Assembly: GCA_964512955.1 (NCBI GenBank)
Contig: CAZEKX010000043.1
Coordinates: 1 to 16,711 of the forward strand
DNA from: HGM04593 sp964512955
GTDB taxonomy: Bacteria > Bacteroidota > Bacteroidia > Bacteroidales > Bacteroidaceae
DNA length: 16,711 nucleotides
Direction of reading: 5' to 3'
The notes below the pieces were generated by a model. The model saw nothing but the letters and a program-made list of their open reading frames with translations, was not told the DNA's origin and searched no databases. The position numbers and the translations under genes are program-made. Below, piece after piece: positions 1 to 6,527 of this stretch. Numbering within the stretch: the first letter of the stretch is position 1; every line of letters begins with the position of its first letter.

Positions 1-71
1 TCAAAGTCGTGAGCAAGGTGGGGATTTTGTTGCACTTCTATCTTGACAGTATAGTATATTAAGTATGGTTA
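1..71. other. Left edge, no gene assignable
   Basis: This short stretch lies beyond the terminator-like hairpin of the protease gene. On the plus strand one frame stays open from base 3 to a TAA at 60-62 and another from base 2 to a TGA at 44-46, so it may hold the 3' end of a plus-strand gene that starts outside the window. With fewer than 20 codons visible neither frame can be recognised. Confidence 0.25.
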
Positions 72-124
72 CCCATAAATATTTTAAAGCCCGCGCAATC
101 GGCGGGCTTTAAAATATTTATGGG
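72..124. terminator. 23-bp perfect hairpin after degQ
   Basis: Bases 72-94 pair perfectly with 102-124 around a 7-nt loop. The GC core is GCCCGC/GCGGGC, and the outer stem is AT-rich. The structure starts 4 bases past the stop codon of the protease gene (minus strand). The A/T runs flanking the GC core would let it act in both directions, so it could also end a plus-strand gene entering from the left edge. Confidence 0.8.
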
Positions 125-128
125 ATAA

Positions 129-1619
129 TTACTCTTGGGTTAAATCGACCGAATAGTATGTACGCTTACCGGCAGCATTGACACCCGATATAAATAGTAC
201 AGGTTCACTGGAAGAGTTGGCAAGTTTCACTGCATTTTGTAAATCTTCGAGGTTGCGAATAGGTGTATTATTAACTTTCAAAATAACAAATCCCTTTCTT
301 ACACCTGCTCTTTCAAAGAGTCCGCCATTCACTTTTAGGACTTTCAAGCCATAATCGACATTATATTGACGTTTATCACTATCTGTTATCTCTTTAAATT
401 CTGCACCGAGTTGTTCTAACTCAACATTCTTAACAACTTTGGTATCTCCTTGAACATTCTTGAGAACCACTTCCAACTCACGTTCCTTTTTTGCGCGCAG
501 AATTTTTACCTTAACCTTATCTCCCGGCAGACGTTTTGCCAACATCTCCTGCATTTCTGCCATAGTCTTCACTGGTTTTCCATCCAAACCGACAATGACA
601 TCGCCTACTTCGAAACCTGCCGCTTGCGCCGCACCATCGACAAGTACCTCACTTACATATACGCCGTCTACCGTACCCAGATTCTTTTCCTCGGCAAGTT
701 CACTTGTAACTGTTCCACCGCGTATTCCAAGTACTGCACGTTGCACTACACCGAACTCCTTAAGGTCGGATACGATTTTAGTCATAATAGATGTAGGTAT
801 TGCAAAACCATAACCTGCATAAGAACCGGTTGGTGAAGAGAGAACTGCATTTATACCAACCAACTCACCGCGAGCATTTACAAGAGCCCCTCCGCTATTA
901 CCTTGATTTATGGCTGCATCGGTTTGTATAAACGATTCAATACCACCATTGTAAACACCTAATGAGCGTGCTTTTGCACTTACTATACCAGCCGTAACCG
1001 TTGATGTAAGGTTAAACGGATTACCAACTGCAAGTACCCACTCGCCAACTTTAAGTTCATCACTATCTGCGACAGTCAGATACTCTAATTCACCATCTGC
1101 CTCAATCTTAACAAGAGCCAAGTCGGTATTCTCGTCGGAACCGACTAACCGAGCGGGATATGAACGATTGTCGTTAAGAGTAACCATTATCTCATCGGCT
1201 CCGTCTATCACATGATTATTAGTAACAATATAACCATCGGCAGATAGTATAACACCGGAGCCAAAACCTACTCGTGGTTGAGTCCTCACAGTCTGTTCAC
1301 GTCCTGTACCATCTCCAAAAAAGAAATCGTATATATCGGGAGCCCTGCGTATTGTTCTTGTCTTTCCGTTTTGAGTCGATTTGATATGTACCACTGCATG
1401 CACCGATTTTTCAGCGGCATCCGTTAAATCGACACGTTGCAATCCGTCACCTTGTGGAACAAAAGATGCAGGTCGCGACAAAAAAGAGTTCTCAGAAACA
1501 GTGGAAACCGCCTTGTCGCTATCAGCAAAAGATATTTTATGCACAGTAACTCCTGCAACCACAGCACTCGACAAAATAACTGCAAGTGCTAGAAATAAAT
1601 TCTTAATAAGATTTTTCAT
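129..1619 (-). CDS. HtrA/DegQ-family periplasmic serine protease (Do-like)
   Basis: Envelope serine protease and chaperone that degrades misfolded exported proteins. The 496-residue length is usual for the family with two PDZ domains. An N-terminal hydrophobic segment (about residues 5-25) is a signal peptide or anchor. The trypsin-like domain spans roughly 65-285 and shows the complete triad: His136 in TNNHVID, Asp166 in NTDLALV and Ser242 in GNSGGAL. PDZ1 lies at about 295-390 (GVYVSEV, then AAGFEVGDVI) and PDZ2 at about 410-490 (RAGVRKGFVILKVN). The start is followed by a typical basic-hydrophobic export signal. The gene stands alone: it has its own promoter about 100 bases upstream and a strong hairpin directly after the stop. 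DegP, DegQ and DegS cannot be separated by sequence alone, but two PDZ domains argue against DegS. Family assignment is very secure. Confidence 0.96.
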   Translation of the reverse strand: MKNLIKNLFLALAVILSSAVVAGVTVHKISFADSDKAVSTVSENSFLSRPASFVPQGDGLQRVDLTDAAEKSVHAVVHIKSTQNGKTRTIRRAPDIYDFFFGDGTGREQTVRTQPRVGFGSGVILSADGYIVTNNHVIDGADEIMVTLNDNRSYPARLVGSDENTDLALVKIEADGELEYLTVADSDELKVGEWVLAVGNPFNLTSTVTAGIVSAKARSLGVYNGGIESFIQTDAAINQGNSGGALVNARGELVGINAVLSSPTGSYAGYGFAIPTSIMTKIVSDLKEFGVVQRAVLGIRGGTVTSELAEEKNLGTVDGVYVSEVLVDGAAQAAGFEVGDVIVGLDGKPVKTMAEMQEMLAKRLPGDKVKVKILRAKKERELEVVLKNVQGDTKVVKNVELEQLGAEFKEITDSDKRQYNVDYGLKVLKVNGGLFERAGVRKGFVILKVNNTPIRNLEDLQNAVKLANSSSEPVLFISGVNAAGKRTYYSVDLTQE

Positions 1620-1720
1620 AATTTTATCATTCCCTTTTGTTAATTATTTCTCATTATTTAACAACGAATATCATCTTCTATATTCGGTTTAAAGAATTTG
1701 ATTTCAACCAAAATTATTGG

Positions 1721-1753
1721 CGAATATACAACAAAGGAGAGATAGAAATCAAA
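1721..1753 (-). promoter_or_regulatory. Bacteroidetes-type promoter of the HtrA gene
   Basis: On the minus strand a TTTG (complement of 1750-1753) is followed after 21 bases by TATATTCG (complement of 1721-1728). This fits the known Bacteroidetes primary sigma pattern TTTG-N19-21-TAnnTTTG with one change in the -7 box. Transcription would begin near 1714, giving a leader of roughly 95 nt before the ATG at 1619. Confidence 0.7.
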
Positions 1754-1853
1754 TACAGAGCGATTTTTTCTCTCTATTTAACAGTAGAGTTCTGTGTTTA
1801 ACAATAGTTTTACATTAAGACGGTAAATTTACATTTGTTAAACAGTTATATGT

Positions 1854-2492
1854 TTACAACCTCTCTATCTTATTTACGACATGAAATATGGCGCATATAT
1901 CGCTTTTGTTTATAGTAAATGAAGGATAGTTTGTTGAAACGCACCATAATAATTCGGAATTGTTTTCATCGGAATAACAACGTTTTATCATCCTCGATTC
2001 ATTAGTTACAATCATATAAATTTTTTCAGGGTCTATTTCATTCAGTGATTCTACCCTATTTACACCAATTATATCACCTGAATGAATATCGGGTTCCATG
2101 GATGTTCCTGAAACAGGAAAATAAAATTCGGCATACCATTGAGGCATGGAAATAAAACCGGACGGAGTCTCAATTCTTGGGTCAAAAGAGTCTCTAAGAC
2201 CTGCTGTTACCGGTAAATCACTGTAAAATGGAGATACTCCCTTCATATTAAAATCCATATCTTTATTCGACAACATACTTCCCTCGCCAAGTATCAGCCA
2301 ACGTGGTGAGATATCGGAGAATATATTTAATATAGAATATACAAGTTCCATACCTATTTTACCATTTTCGTTCACTTGGCGGTTAATTGTACGTTGAGGA
2401 ATCCCCAATAAACGTCCGGCACTGCTCGGATTCAATTTCTTGAATTTTAAAACACGCACCACCCTATCTTTAAGACTGCTTTTTGTTGCCAT
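1854..2492 (-). CDS. LexA/CI-like XRE repressor with S24 autocleavage domain
   Basis: A 212-residue DNA-binding repressor with a C-terminal S24 peptidase domain. Residues about 5-72 form a helix-turn-helix domain (LKDRVVRVL, then SAGRLLGIPQRTINRQV, ending in WLILGEG, a typical end of phage-type XRE domains). The C-terminal half carries the nucleophile Ser131 in VSGTSMEP and the general base Lys170 in RMIKRC. Ala97-Gly98 in PVTAGL sits where LexA, UmuD and CI are cleaved. All parts needed for RecA-stimulated self-cleavage therefore appear intact (known for the family; inferred here). It diverges from two small unknown genes at 2750 and probably represses them and itself. There is no stop-to-start linkage with degQ. 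It is shorter than full phage CI proteins with long linkers and lacks the usual LexA winged-helix start, so a phage-type or stand-alone stress repressor is more likely than housekeeping LexA. Confidence 0.88.
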   Translation of the reverse strand: MATKSSLKDRVVRVLKFKKLNPSSAGRLLGIPQRTINRQVNENGKIGMELVYSILNIFSDISPRWLILGEGSMLSNKDMDFNMKGVSPFYSDLPVTAGLRDSFDPRIETPSGFISMPQWYAEFYFPVSGTSMEPDIHSGDIIGVNRVESLNEIDPEKIYMIVTNESRMIKRCYSDENNSELLWCVSTNYPSFTINKSDICAIFHVVNKIERL

Positions 2493-2496
2493 ACTC

Positions 2497-2527
2497 CAAG
2501 AATATCTTACATCTGAATAACTTCAAA
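2497..2527 (-). promoter_or_regulatory. Possible leaderless promoter of the S24 repressor
   Basis: On the minus strand TTTG (complement of 2524-2527), 19 bases, then TATTCTTG (complement of 2497-2504) resembles TTTG-N19-21-TAnnTTTG with one mismatch in the -7 box. The start site would fall at about 2490, on the ATG itself, implying a leaderless message. No better box was found upstream. Confidence 0.35.
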
Positions 2528-2569
2528 ATACATATAAATATCACAAACTCAACGCTATTTATTTAGACT

Positions 2570-2583
2570 GGTTATAAATAGCC
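2570..2583. promoter_or_regulatory. Weak operator-like dyad GGTTATAAATAGCC
   Basis: A 14-bp near-palindrome with one mismatch (GGTTAT against ATAGCC) inside the divergent intergenic region. It uses the same TAGCC half-site as the stronger dyad at 2634-2649 but in the opposite arrangement. It could be a second site for the neighbouring repressor. This is inference from position and shared half-site only. Confidence 0.3.
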
Positions 2584-2625
2584 GATTTTTGTCATTTCTG
2601 CAACCTGTTTTATGGTTTTAGAGAT

Positions 2626-2633
2626 TATATTTG
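2626..2633 (+). promoter_or_regulatory. -7 box TATATTTG of the small divergent operon
   Basis: A perfect TAnnTTTG match about 115 bases upstream of the ATG at 2750. A well-spaced -33 TTTG is not visible (the nearest CTG is at 2605-2607, 18 bases upstream), which may indicate a weak or regulated promoter. The predicted start near 2640 lies inside the dyad at 2634-2649. Confidence 0.55.
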
Positions 2634-2649
2634 TAGCCAAAAATGGCTA
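2634..2649. promoter_or_regulatory. Candidate repressor operator TAGCCAAAAATGGCTA
   Basis: A perfect inverted repeat with 6-bp arms (TAGCCA/TGGCTA) around four A residues. It starts on the base after the -7 box and covers the predicted transcription start of the divergent small genes. This size and place fit an operator for a dimeric XRE/S24 repressor, whose gene starts 142 bases away on the other strand. Binding is inferred. Confidence 0.5.
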
Positions 2650-2749
2650 ATTATTTGTTTCAATAAATTCCATTTATGTCTAAGATTGCGAGGGCAAACA
2701 TACGATAAATATATAAAACTAAAAAGAAAAACCATAAAAAGATTGATTT

Positions 2750-3136
2750 ATGAAAGAGAAAGAAATCAGCAAAGCAAGAACAGTTTACGAGTACATTGTT
2801 GAGAAAATAATGGAATGGGCACATTTTTTGCGTTATGGGCTCATTAAAAACAGCAATTGGGTCAGTAATTTATGCGAGGAGTATCACATACACAAGAATC
2901 ATATAAACGAAGAATACCTAAAAGATTTCCTTAACGAAAGAAGAAAAATACTCAATAATAACCACTACAAAATGACTGTTAAAGAGTTACCCGAGAACGA
3001 GGACAAACTCATAATAGGCAAAGTGATTCTAATGCGTAAGAATAAATATATTCATCATGCGACACTCAAAACAAAGGATTGCAATTGTAGCAAAAACAGG
3101 CTTATATTTTGGTCGTTTGAAGATAGTACTAAATAA
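2750..3136 (+). CDS. Unrecognised 128-residue protein divergent from the S24 repressor
   Basis: I do not recognise a family. The protein is soluble-looking, highly charged and Lys/Asn-rich, without a signal peptide or membrane segment. Its N-terminal half is probably helical (residues about 1-70, many Glu/Lys). The C-terminal half contains a beta-like stretch (KLIIGKVILMR, about 85-95) and a Cys pair in KDCNCSKN that could bind metal, though only two cysteines are present. It begins a two-gene unit: a second small gene starts 12 bases after its stop. Position opposite a repressor with operator-like dyads at the promoter suggests it is made only when the repressor is lost. It is a real gene rather than a shadow because it has an upstream -7 box, a following gene on the same strand and no competing frame. 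Confidence 0.7.
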   Translation: MKEKEISKARTVYEYIVEKIMEWAHFLRYGLIKNSNWVSNLCEEYHIHKNHINEEYLKDFLNERRKILNNNHYKMTVKELPENEDKLIIGKVILMRKNKYIHHATLKTKDCNCSKNRLIFWSFEDSTK

Positions 3137-3148
3137 TTAATAAAAAGA

Positions 3149-3352
3149 ATGAAAGCGATAAAACTTATAATCATTCAACTGGCAAGTTTATTGATTTTGG
3201 CTGCATCGGCAGAGGAGTTTATGGAACAAATATTACCAACTACACTGTTCGTTGTGTCATTTGCACTGTTTGCCGTATGTAGTATATACATAAACAAACA
3301 CGAAAAAAATTTACTTAAAGAGATTAATCTGCTTTTTAAAGAACAAGTATGA
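3149..3352 (+). CDS. Small 67-residue membrane protein
   Basis: No family recognised. Residues 3-20 form a hydrophobic helix ending in AASAEE, which could be a signal peptide (A-S-A before Glu) or a membrane span. A second clear span covers about 31-48 (TTLFVVSFALFAVCSIYI). The remaining tail (NKHEKNLLKEINLLFKEQV) is amphipathic and basic/acidic. The gene follows the 128-residue gene by 12 bases and is probably translated from the same message. Size and shape resemble small holin-like or stress-induced membrane peptides, but this is analogy only. A long inverted repeat follows its stop within about 10 bases. Confidence 0.65.
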   Translation: MKAIKLIIIQLASLLILAASAEEFMEQILPTTLFVVSFALFAVCSIYINKHEKNLLKEINLLFKEQV

Positions 3353-3360
3353 TTTAAATA

Positions 3361-3414
3361 CACGTAAATAACCATAATGGCAATCTACAGGTTTCCATTA
3401 TGGTTATTTACGTG
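3361..3414. terminator. 20-bp perfect inverted repeat between convergent genes
   Basis: Bases 3361-3380 pair perfectly with 3395-3414 around a 14-nt loop. It lies between the stop of the 67-residue gene (plus) and the DUF5715-like gene (minus); the TAA of the latter (3404-3406) is inside the right arm. No T-tract follows on either strand, so a bidirectional terminator is likely from position, but other roles are possible. Confidence 0.6.
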
Positions 3415-4255
3415 TTGTAATATGAAAACATGCCTGTTTTATTTCGTGTTTAACATAACAACGTCCTGCTTTTTTCAAGTCGCGCAGTACTTCGGCAAGA
3501 ACAGCCTTCATTTTTGCAGAATTATCGGTGGTCCTACCATATTTTGTGTAAAAACGCTTATAAGTTATGTCGAATGTTGTAGCATAACAATGTGCTGAAT
3601 TCTTTGATGCATTTACATTGCCCTTACTTAAACGTTTGACATCGTTTTGTGTTCTTAAAATAGATGTTACAATAATTTTTGCAGGAGGCAGATGCTTCAT
3701 AACCAGAGAGTCCTGAAAATTTCGTCCTATTTCGGAAAGCAGTTTTGCCGCTTCTGGAACAAGATAAGGAACAGAATGAGTCAGTTTATCCACTACATAA
3801 GCATCGTCATCGTCTGTTTCGACCAAGCGTCGTGAAGCATTTTCAACATCATCACGCGATGCAACCGGTTTCACTCCAATCTTCTTTGCAGCAACAAGTT
3901 GTTCATCGTTCATATCATTGAAACTACGCCTATAGTTGATATTGGATATGCGATGTGCTTTTTGGGGACGTTCTACCCTATCTGAAGGTTTGATTTCATA
4001 TTCTATCTTTACTTTGCCCGATACATCCTCTTTCTCTTCACTATCACTTACACACCCTCTTATAAAAATAAATAATATTAACAATACAAAAACAGTAAAT
4101 ACTCCCCAGGCAATACGTTTGTCGGAACGCAAAACAGCCACAATAAGAAGAACGATGTTTATTATGAGACTAAGAAGACGATTAAGAAGTTTTTTTATAT
4201 CATATTTAATACGTTCCCAATACTCTTTGGGAGTTAAATTATAATTTTGGTCCAT
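3404..4255 (-). CDS. Membrane-anchored M15-like protein (DUF5715-type)
   Basis: A 283-residue protein with one or two hydrophobic segments near the N-terminus (about 27-43 and 48-66), then an extracytoplasmic domain. The C-terminal domain carries a pattern close to the SxHxxGxAxD zinc motif of M15/VanY D-Ala-D-Ala peptidases: Ser220, His222 and Asp229 in SAHCYATTFD. Glu271 (KHE) and His278 (FHIT) near the C-terminus are placed like the catalytic Glu and third zinc ligand. VTSILRTQNDVKRL matches the strand-turn ahead of that motif. A cell-wall hydrolase or peptidoglycan-binding role is therefore likely, in the periplasm. The Gly and Ala of the motif are changed (to Ala and Thr), so activity is not certain. 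The neighbours on the same strand are rmuC and a holin-like protein, separated by 123 bases with its own -7 box, so it is probably a separate transcript. Confidence 0.75.
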   Translation of the reverse strand: MDQNYNLTPKEYWERIKYDIKKLLNRLLSLIINIVLLIVAVLRSDKRIAWGVFTVFVLLILFIFIRGCVSDSEEKEDVSGKVKIEYEIKPSDRVERPQKAHRISNINYRRSFNDMNDEQLVAAKKIGVKPVASRDDVENASRRLVETDDDDAYVVDKLTHSVPYLVPEAAKLLSEIGRNFQDSLVMKHLPPAKIIVTSILRTQNDVKRLSKGNVNASKNSAHCYATTFDITYKRFYTKYGRTTDNSAKMKAVLAEVLRDLKKAGRCYVKHEIKQACFHITTRK

Positions 4256-4293
4256 TAATTTTATTTGTAGTTTCGTGATTTATTTGTGCCACG

Positions 4294-4301
4294 CGAAGAT
4301 A
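4294..4301 (-). promoter_or_regulatory. -7 box TATCTTCG of the DUF5715-like gene
   Basis: The complement of 4294-4301 reads TATCTTCG, a one-mismatch TAnnTTTG box 39 bases upstream of the ATG at 4255. A clean -33 TTTG at the right distance is absent. The same TATCTTCG occurs before the LysR gene and before the DUF3298 gene, supporting it as a genuine box in this genome. Confidence 0.4.
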
Positions 4302-4378
4302 GTAAAAATATTTTATATAATTCTTTTTTTTACGAATTGAATGATTATACAAACTCTTTATATAACAAGTAAGACATT

Positions 4379-5701
4379 TTAATCATCACCTACAAAATAT
4401 TCGGGTAGTTGTTTATTGGTGGTAAGCAGACCTTGACGTTTTATCTCTTCCAAACGTCGTGTAATATTTCCTTTTCCACTTGTCAGTTGCTTATATGCAT
4501 CGTTATATGCCTCCATGGCCTTTTTAAGCGAGAGTTCTATTTTTGTAAAGTTATCGGTAAAGTTTACAAATTTGTCGTAAATAGCATTTGCTGTATCTAC
4601 AATACGTTGCACATCGCGTTGCTGACGTTCACGTGTCCACAACGAATTGACAACAAACAGCGTCGATATCAGATTAGATGGGGATATAAGCACTATCCCT
4701 TTTTTATATGCATAGTTCCACATAGCATTATCGGCCTCCATAGCAACGAAATAGGAGGGTTCGTTGGGTACAAAAAGCATTACATAGTCGAGAGAATGTA
4801 TATTGTATTTGTCATAGGATTTAGCCGACAGTTCATCTATATGTTTGCGAATACTGGTTATATGTGCTTTTAAAGCAGTAGTACGTTCTACATCGTTCTC
4901 GGCTGAGAGATATGCCATGTAAGCATTAAGAGAAACCTTTGAATCTATTATAATATCTCTTTTACCAGGAAAATGTACTATTATATCGGGTTTCATATTA
5001 CGGTTTGTCTCTTCATTCACTGCGACATCTCCTTTTTCGGTGCGCAACACACTCTGACGCTCCCACTGTTCTCCCTCTATGAGTCCGGAGTTTTCCAATA
5101 TTTGTTCCAGGACAGTTTCTCCCCAGTCTCCTTGAAACTTATTGTTGCGGGTACCGACAAGGGCATTTGTAAGATTTACGGCATCATTGCTTATACGTTG
5201 GTTTGCCTCAATGAGATTCTTTATGCTCTCTTGCAACGAAAATCGTTGTCGACTCTCCTCACCGTAGAAATTCTCTACTTTATCGCGAAACGACTTCAAA
5301 TCGACATTAAAAGGTTGTAACATTGCCGATAATCGTTCCTCGGAGTGCTTATTAAAGAGTGCAGTATTTTGTTGTAATGCCTCGTTTGCCATTGTTTTAA
5401 ATTCGAGGCGCATTTTATTCATAATTTCTTTAAACTGCTGTTTCTGCTGTTCAACACGCTCATTGACTACCGCGTTCTCGCTCTCAAGGATAGAGAGTCG
5501 CTTTTGTTGCGCTTCGTAACGATGCTGTATATCGCTATTCAAACGACTCAATGTTTGTATATTTTCATTGAGAGAAGCCACGCGCACCTGTTCTGCATAT
5601 AATTCGCGTTCGTAACTGTTTGCACGACTATAAAAACGAAACAAGAATATTATTGCTACAACTAAAAGAATTAGTAGAATTATTATTATAATATATGTCA
5701 T
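4379..5701 (-). CDS. rmuC: RmuC family DNA recombination protein
   Basis: RmuC is a membrane-anchored protein with a restriction-endonuclease-like fold that limits inversions at short inverted repeats. The 440-residue protein opens with a strong membrane span (residues 2-22), followed by a long coiled coil (about 28-120, rich in Glu, Gln, Arg). The conserved core runs from about 185 (KFQGDWGE) to 400. The nuclease-like motif is PD at 238-239 and D253-S-K255 in IIIDSKVSLNAY, followed by MLFVPNEPSYF at 308-318 and SPSNLISTL. It is the last gene of an operon with the holin-X-like protein and a 97-residue protein, 32 bases downstream of the latter. The DUF5715-like gene that follows on the same strand has its own promoter box. 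Assignment is secure; the nuclease activity itself is known only by fold. Confidence 0.94.
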   Translation of the reverse strand: MTYIIIIILLILLVVAIIFLFRFYSRANSYERELYAEQVRVASLNENIQTLSRLNSDIQHRYEAQQKRLSILESENAVVNERVEQQKQQFKEIMNKMRLEFKTMANEALQQNTALFNKHSEERLSAMLQPFNVDLKSFRDKVENFYGEESRQRFSLQESIKNLIEANQRISNDAVNLTNALVGTRNNKFQGDWGETVLEQILENSGLIEGEQWERQSVLRTEKGDVAVNEETNRNMKPDIIVHFPGKRDIIIDSKVSLNAYMAYLSAENDVERTTALKAHITSIRKHIDELSAKSYDKYNIHSLDYVMLFVPNEPSYFVAMEADNAMWNYAYKKGIVLISPSNLISTLFVVNSLWTRERQQRDVQRIVDTANAIYDKFVNFTDNFTKIELSLKKAMEAYNDAYKQLTSGKGNITRRLEEIKRQGLLTTNKQLPEYFVGDD

Positions 5702-5733
5702 AATGTTCTATTGTATTGTGTTATGTATCCTGT

Positions 5734-6027
5734 TTAATCTCTGTTGTTTGTGTTATAGTTTATCTTTTCATCTTCCGCCTCTTCATTACCGAAAAGTCCT
5801 TTTATTTTCAGAAACAGTTTCTTAAAATAATCGACCTCTGTAAGTAATACAGAGACGTTTGAAAACATTGAGGCTACTAAATTAGCAAATGAAAGTGAAT
5901 CTTTCAAATCGTCAAGCCCTGTTTTTACATTTTTTCTAACCTGCAGGGAACGAACGTCGAGTTCCAAACGTCTTCTCTTTAGTTCCTCCACACTTCTTAT
6001 ATTTGAATAATCAATACGTTTCATCAT
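5734..6027 (-). CDS. Unrecognised 97-residue protein between holin-like gene and rmuC
   Basis: No confident family. The N-terminal half is basic and helical (VEELKRRRLELDVRSLQVRKNV), the middle is mildly hydrophobic (about 46-65, SFANLVASMFSNVSVLLTEV) but not a clear membrane span, and the C-terminus is acidic and Asn-rich. Its start overlaps the end of the holin-X-like gene by 17 bases (14 if the second Met is used), so the two are almost surely translationally coupled. Together they look like a pair of membrane-associated partner proteins, one integral and one peripheral. Confidence 0.75.
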   Translation of the reverse strand: MMKRIDYSNIRSVEELKRRRLELDVRSLQVRKNVKTGLDDLKDSLSFANLVASMFSNVSVLLTEVDYFKKLFLKIKGLFGNEEAEDEKINYNTNNRD

Positions 6028-6373
6028 TAATTTCGTTTTTAGGAAAGAATAATTTACACAAACTATTCACCATGATATCAGCAAACAGTTTCTTGCGATT
6101 CATATAAATAATAATACCAATACCAAGTGATATAAATGAAACAATAAGTGCCGAAAACATAAATCCCACGATTGTCGACAACAAGAACATCAATGCTGCA
6201 AGCATAAATATTAAAGTGATAAACAGAAATACAAAAAACAATGTATGAGAAAGCAAATTACCGACAAGGAGCGACAACGCCTCTATCATATATAGTTTTG
6301 TACTATCGATACGCAGATTTATATATTCGCGTGTTTCATCTGTCAGACGTTCAAAGTTCTGTTTTACATCCAT
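6011..6373 (-). CDS. Holin-X-like (phage holin superfamily III type) membrane protein
   Basis: A 120-residue protein with a polar, helical N-terminus (1-33) and two long hydrophobic segments at about 38-66 and 68-91, followed by a basic cytoplasmic tail (MNRKKLFADI). This layout matches the small Actinobacterial Holin-X / phage holin family proteins that are common as chromosomal genes in Bacteroidetes; despite the name they are not known to be lytic there. It is the first gene of an operon with the 97-residue protein (overlapping) and rmuC. It is divergent from the DUF3298 lipoprotein gene across about 154 bases. I could not find a convincing minus-strand promoter box in that gap. Confidence 0.75.
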   Translation of the reverse strand: MDVKQNFERLTDETREYINLRIDSTKLYMIEALSLLVGNLLSHTLFFVFLFITLIFMLAALMFLLSTIVGFMFSALIVSFISLGIGIIIYMNRKKLFADIMVNSLCKLFFPKNEINDETY

Positions 6374-6422
6374 ATTATTAAATTTTTATTTCTTATATAA
6401 ACCATTTATGAAAGCAAATAAC

Positions 6423-6446
6423 TATCTTCGCACAGCATTATATTTG
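6423..6446 (+). promoter_or_regulatory. Two -7 boxes upstream of the DUF3298-rsmG operon
   Basis: TATCTTCG at 6423-6430 and a perfect TATATTTG at 6439-6446 lie 82-105 bases ahead of the ATG at 6528. Neither has a well-spaced TTTG at -33. One or both should serve the long plus-strand operon; the second is the better match and predicts a leader of about 75 nt. Confidence 0.45.
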
Positions 6447-6527
6447 TATTATATAATATCAATAAACAAACAATCGGAGTAAAATTGTTTATAGATAAGT
6501 ACCGGAGAATAGTAACAATTCAATAAT

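Noticed and set aside
41..60. TTGACA-like and TATAGT-like elements at the left edge, resembling a sigma-70 promoter of the E. coli type
   Set aside because: Spacing is far too short, the host uses Bacteroidetes-type promoters, and the next plus-strand sequence is the terminator of degQ.
450..836. Plus-strand frame of 128 residues antisense to the HtrA gene, and a second overlapping one at 460-813
   Set aside because: Both lie wholly inside the highly conserved protease gene on the other strand, show low-complexity Cys/Thr/Ser-rich translation and no promoter or family match.
1679..1686. TATATTCG on the plus strand resembling a -7 promoter box
   Set aside because: There is no TTTG at the proper distance and no plus-strand gene until 2750; it would only produce antisense RNA to the repressor gene.
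4302..4378. AATTC/GAATT pair after rmuC as a terminator
   Set aside because: Only 5 paired bases with a loop of about 12 and no T-tract on the minus strand; too weak to support.
6011..6373. True phage holin indicating a prophage
   Set aside because: No lysin, integrase or structural phage gene is near; holin-X-like proteins are ordinary chromosomal genes in this group and here are coupled to rmuC.
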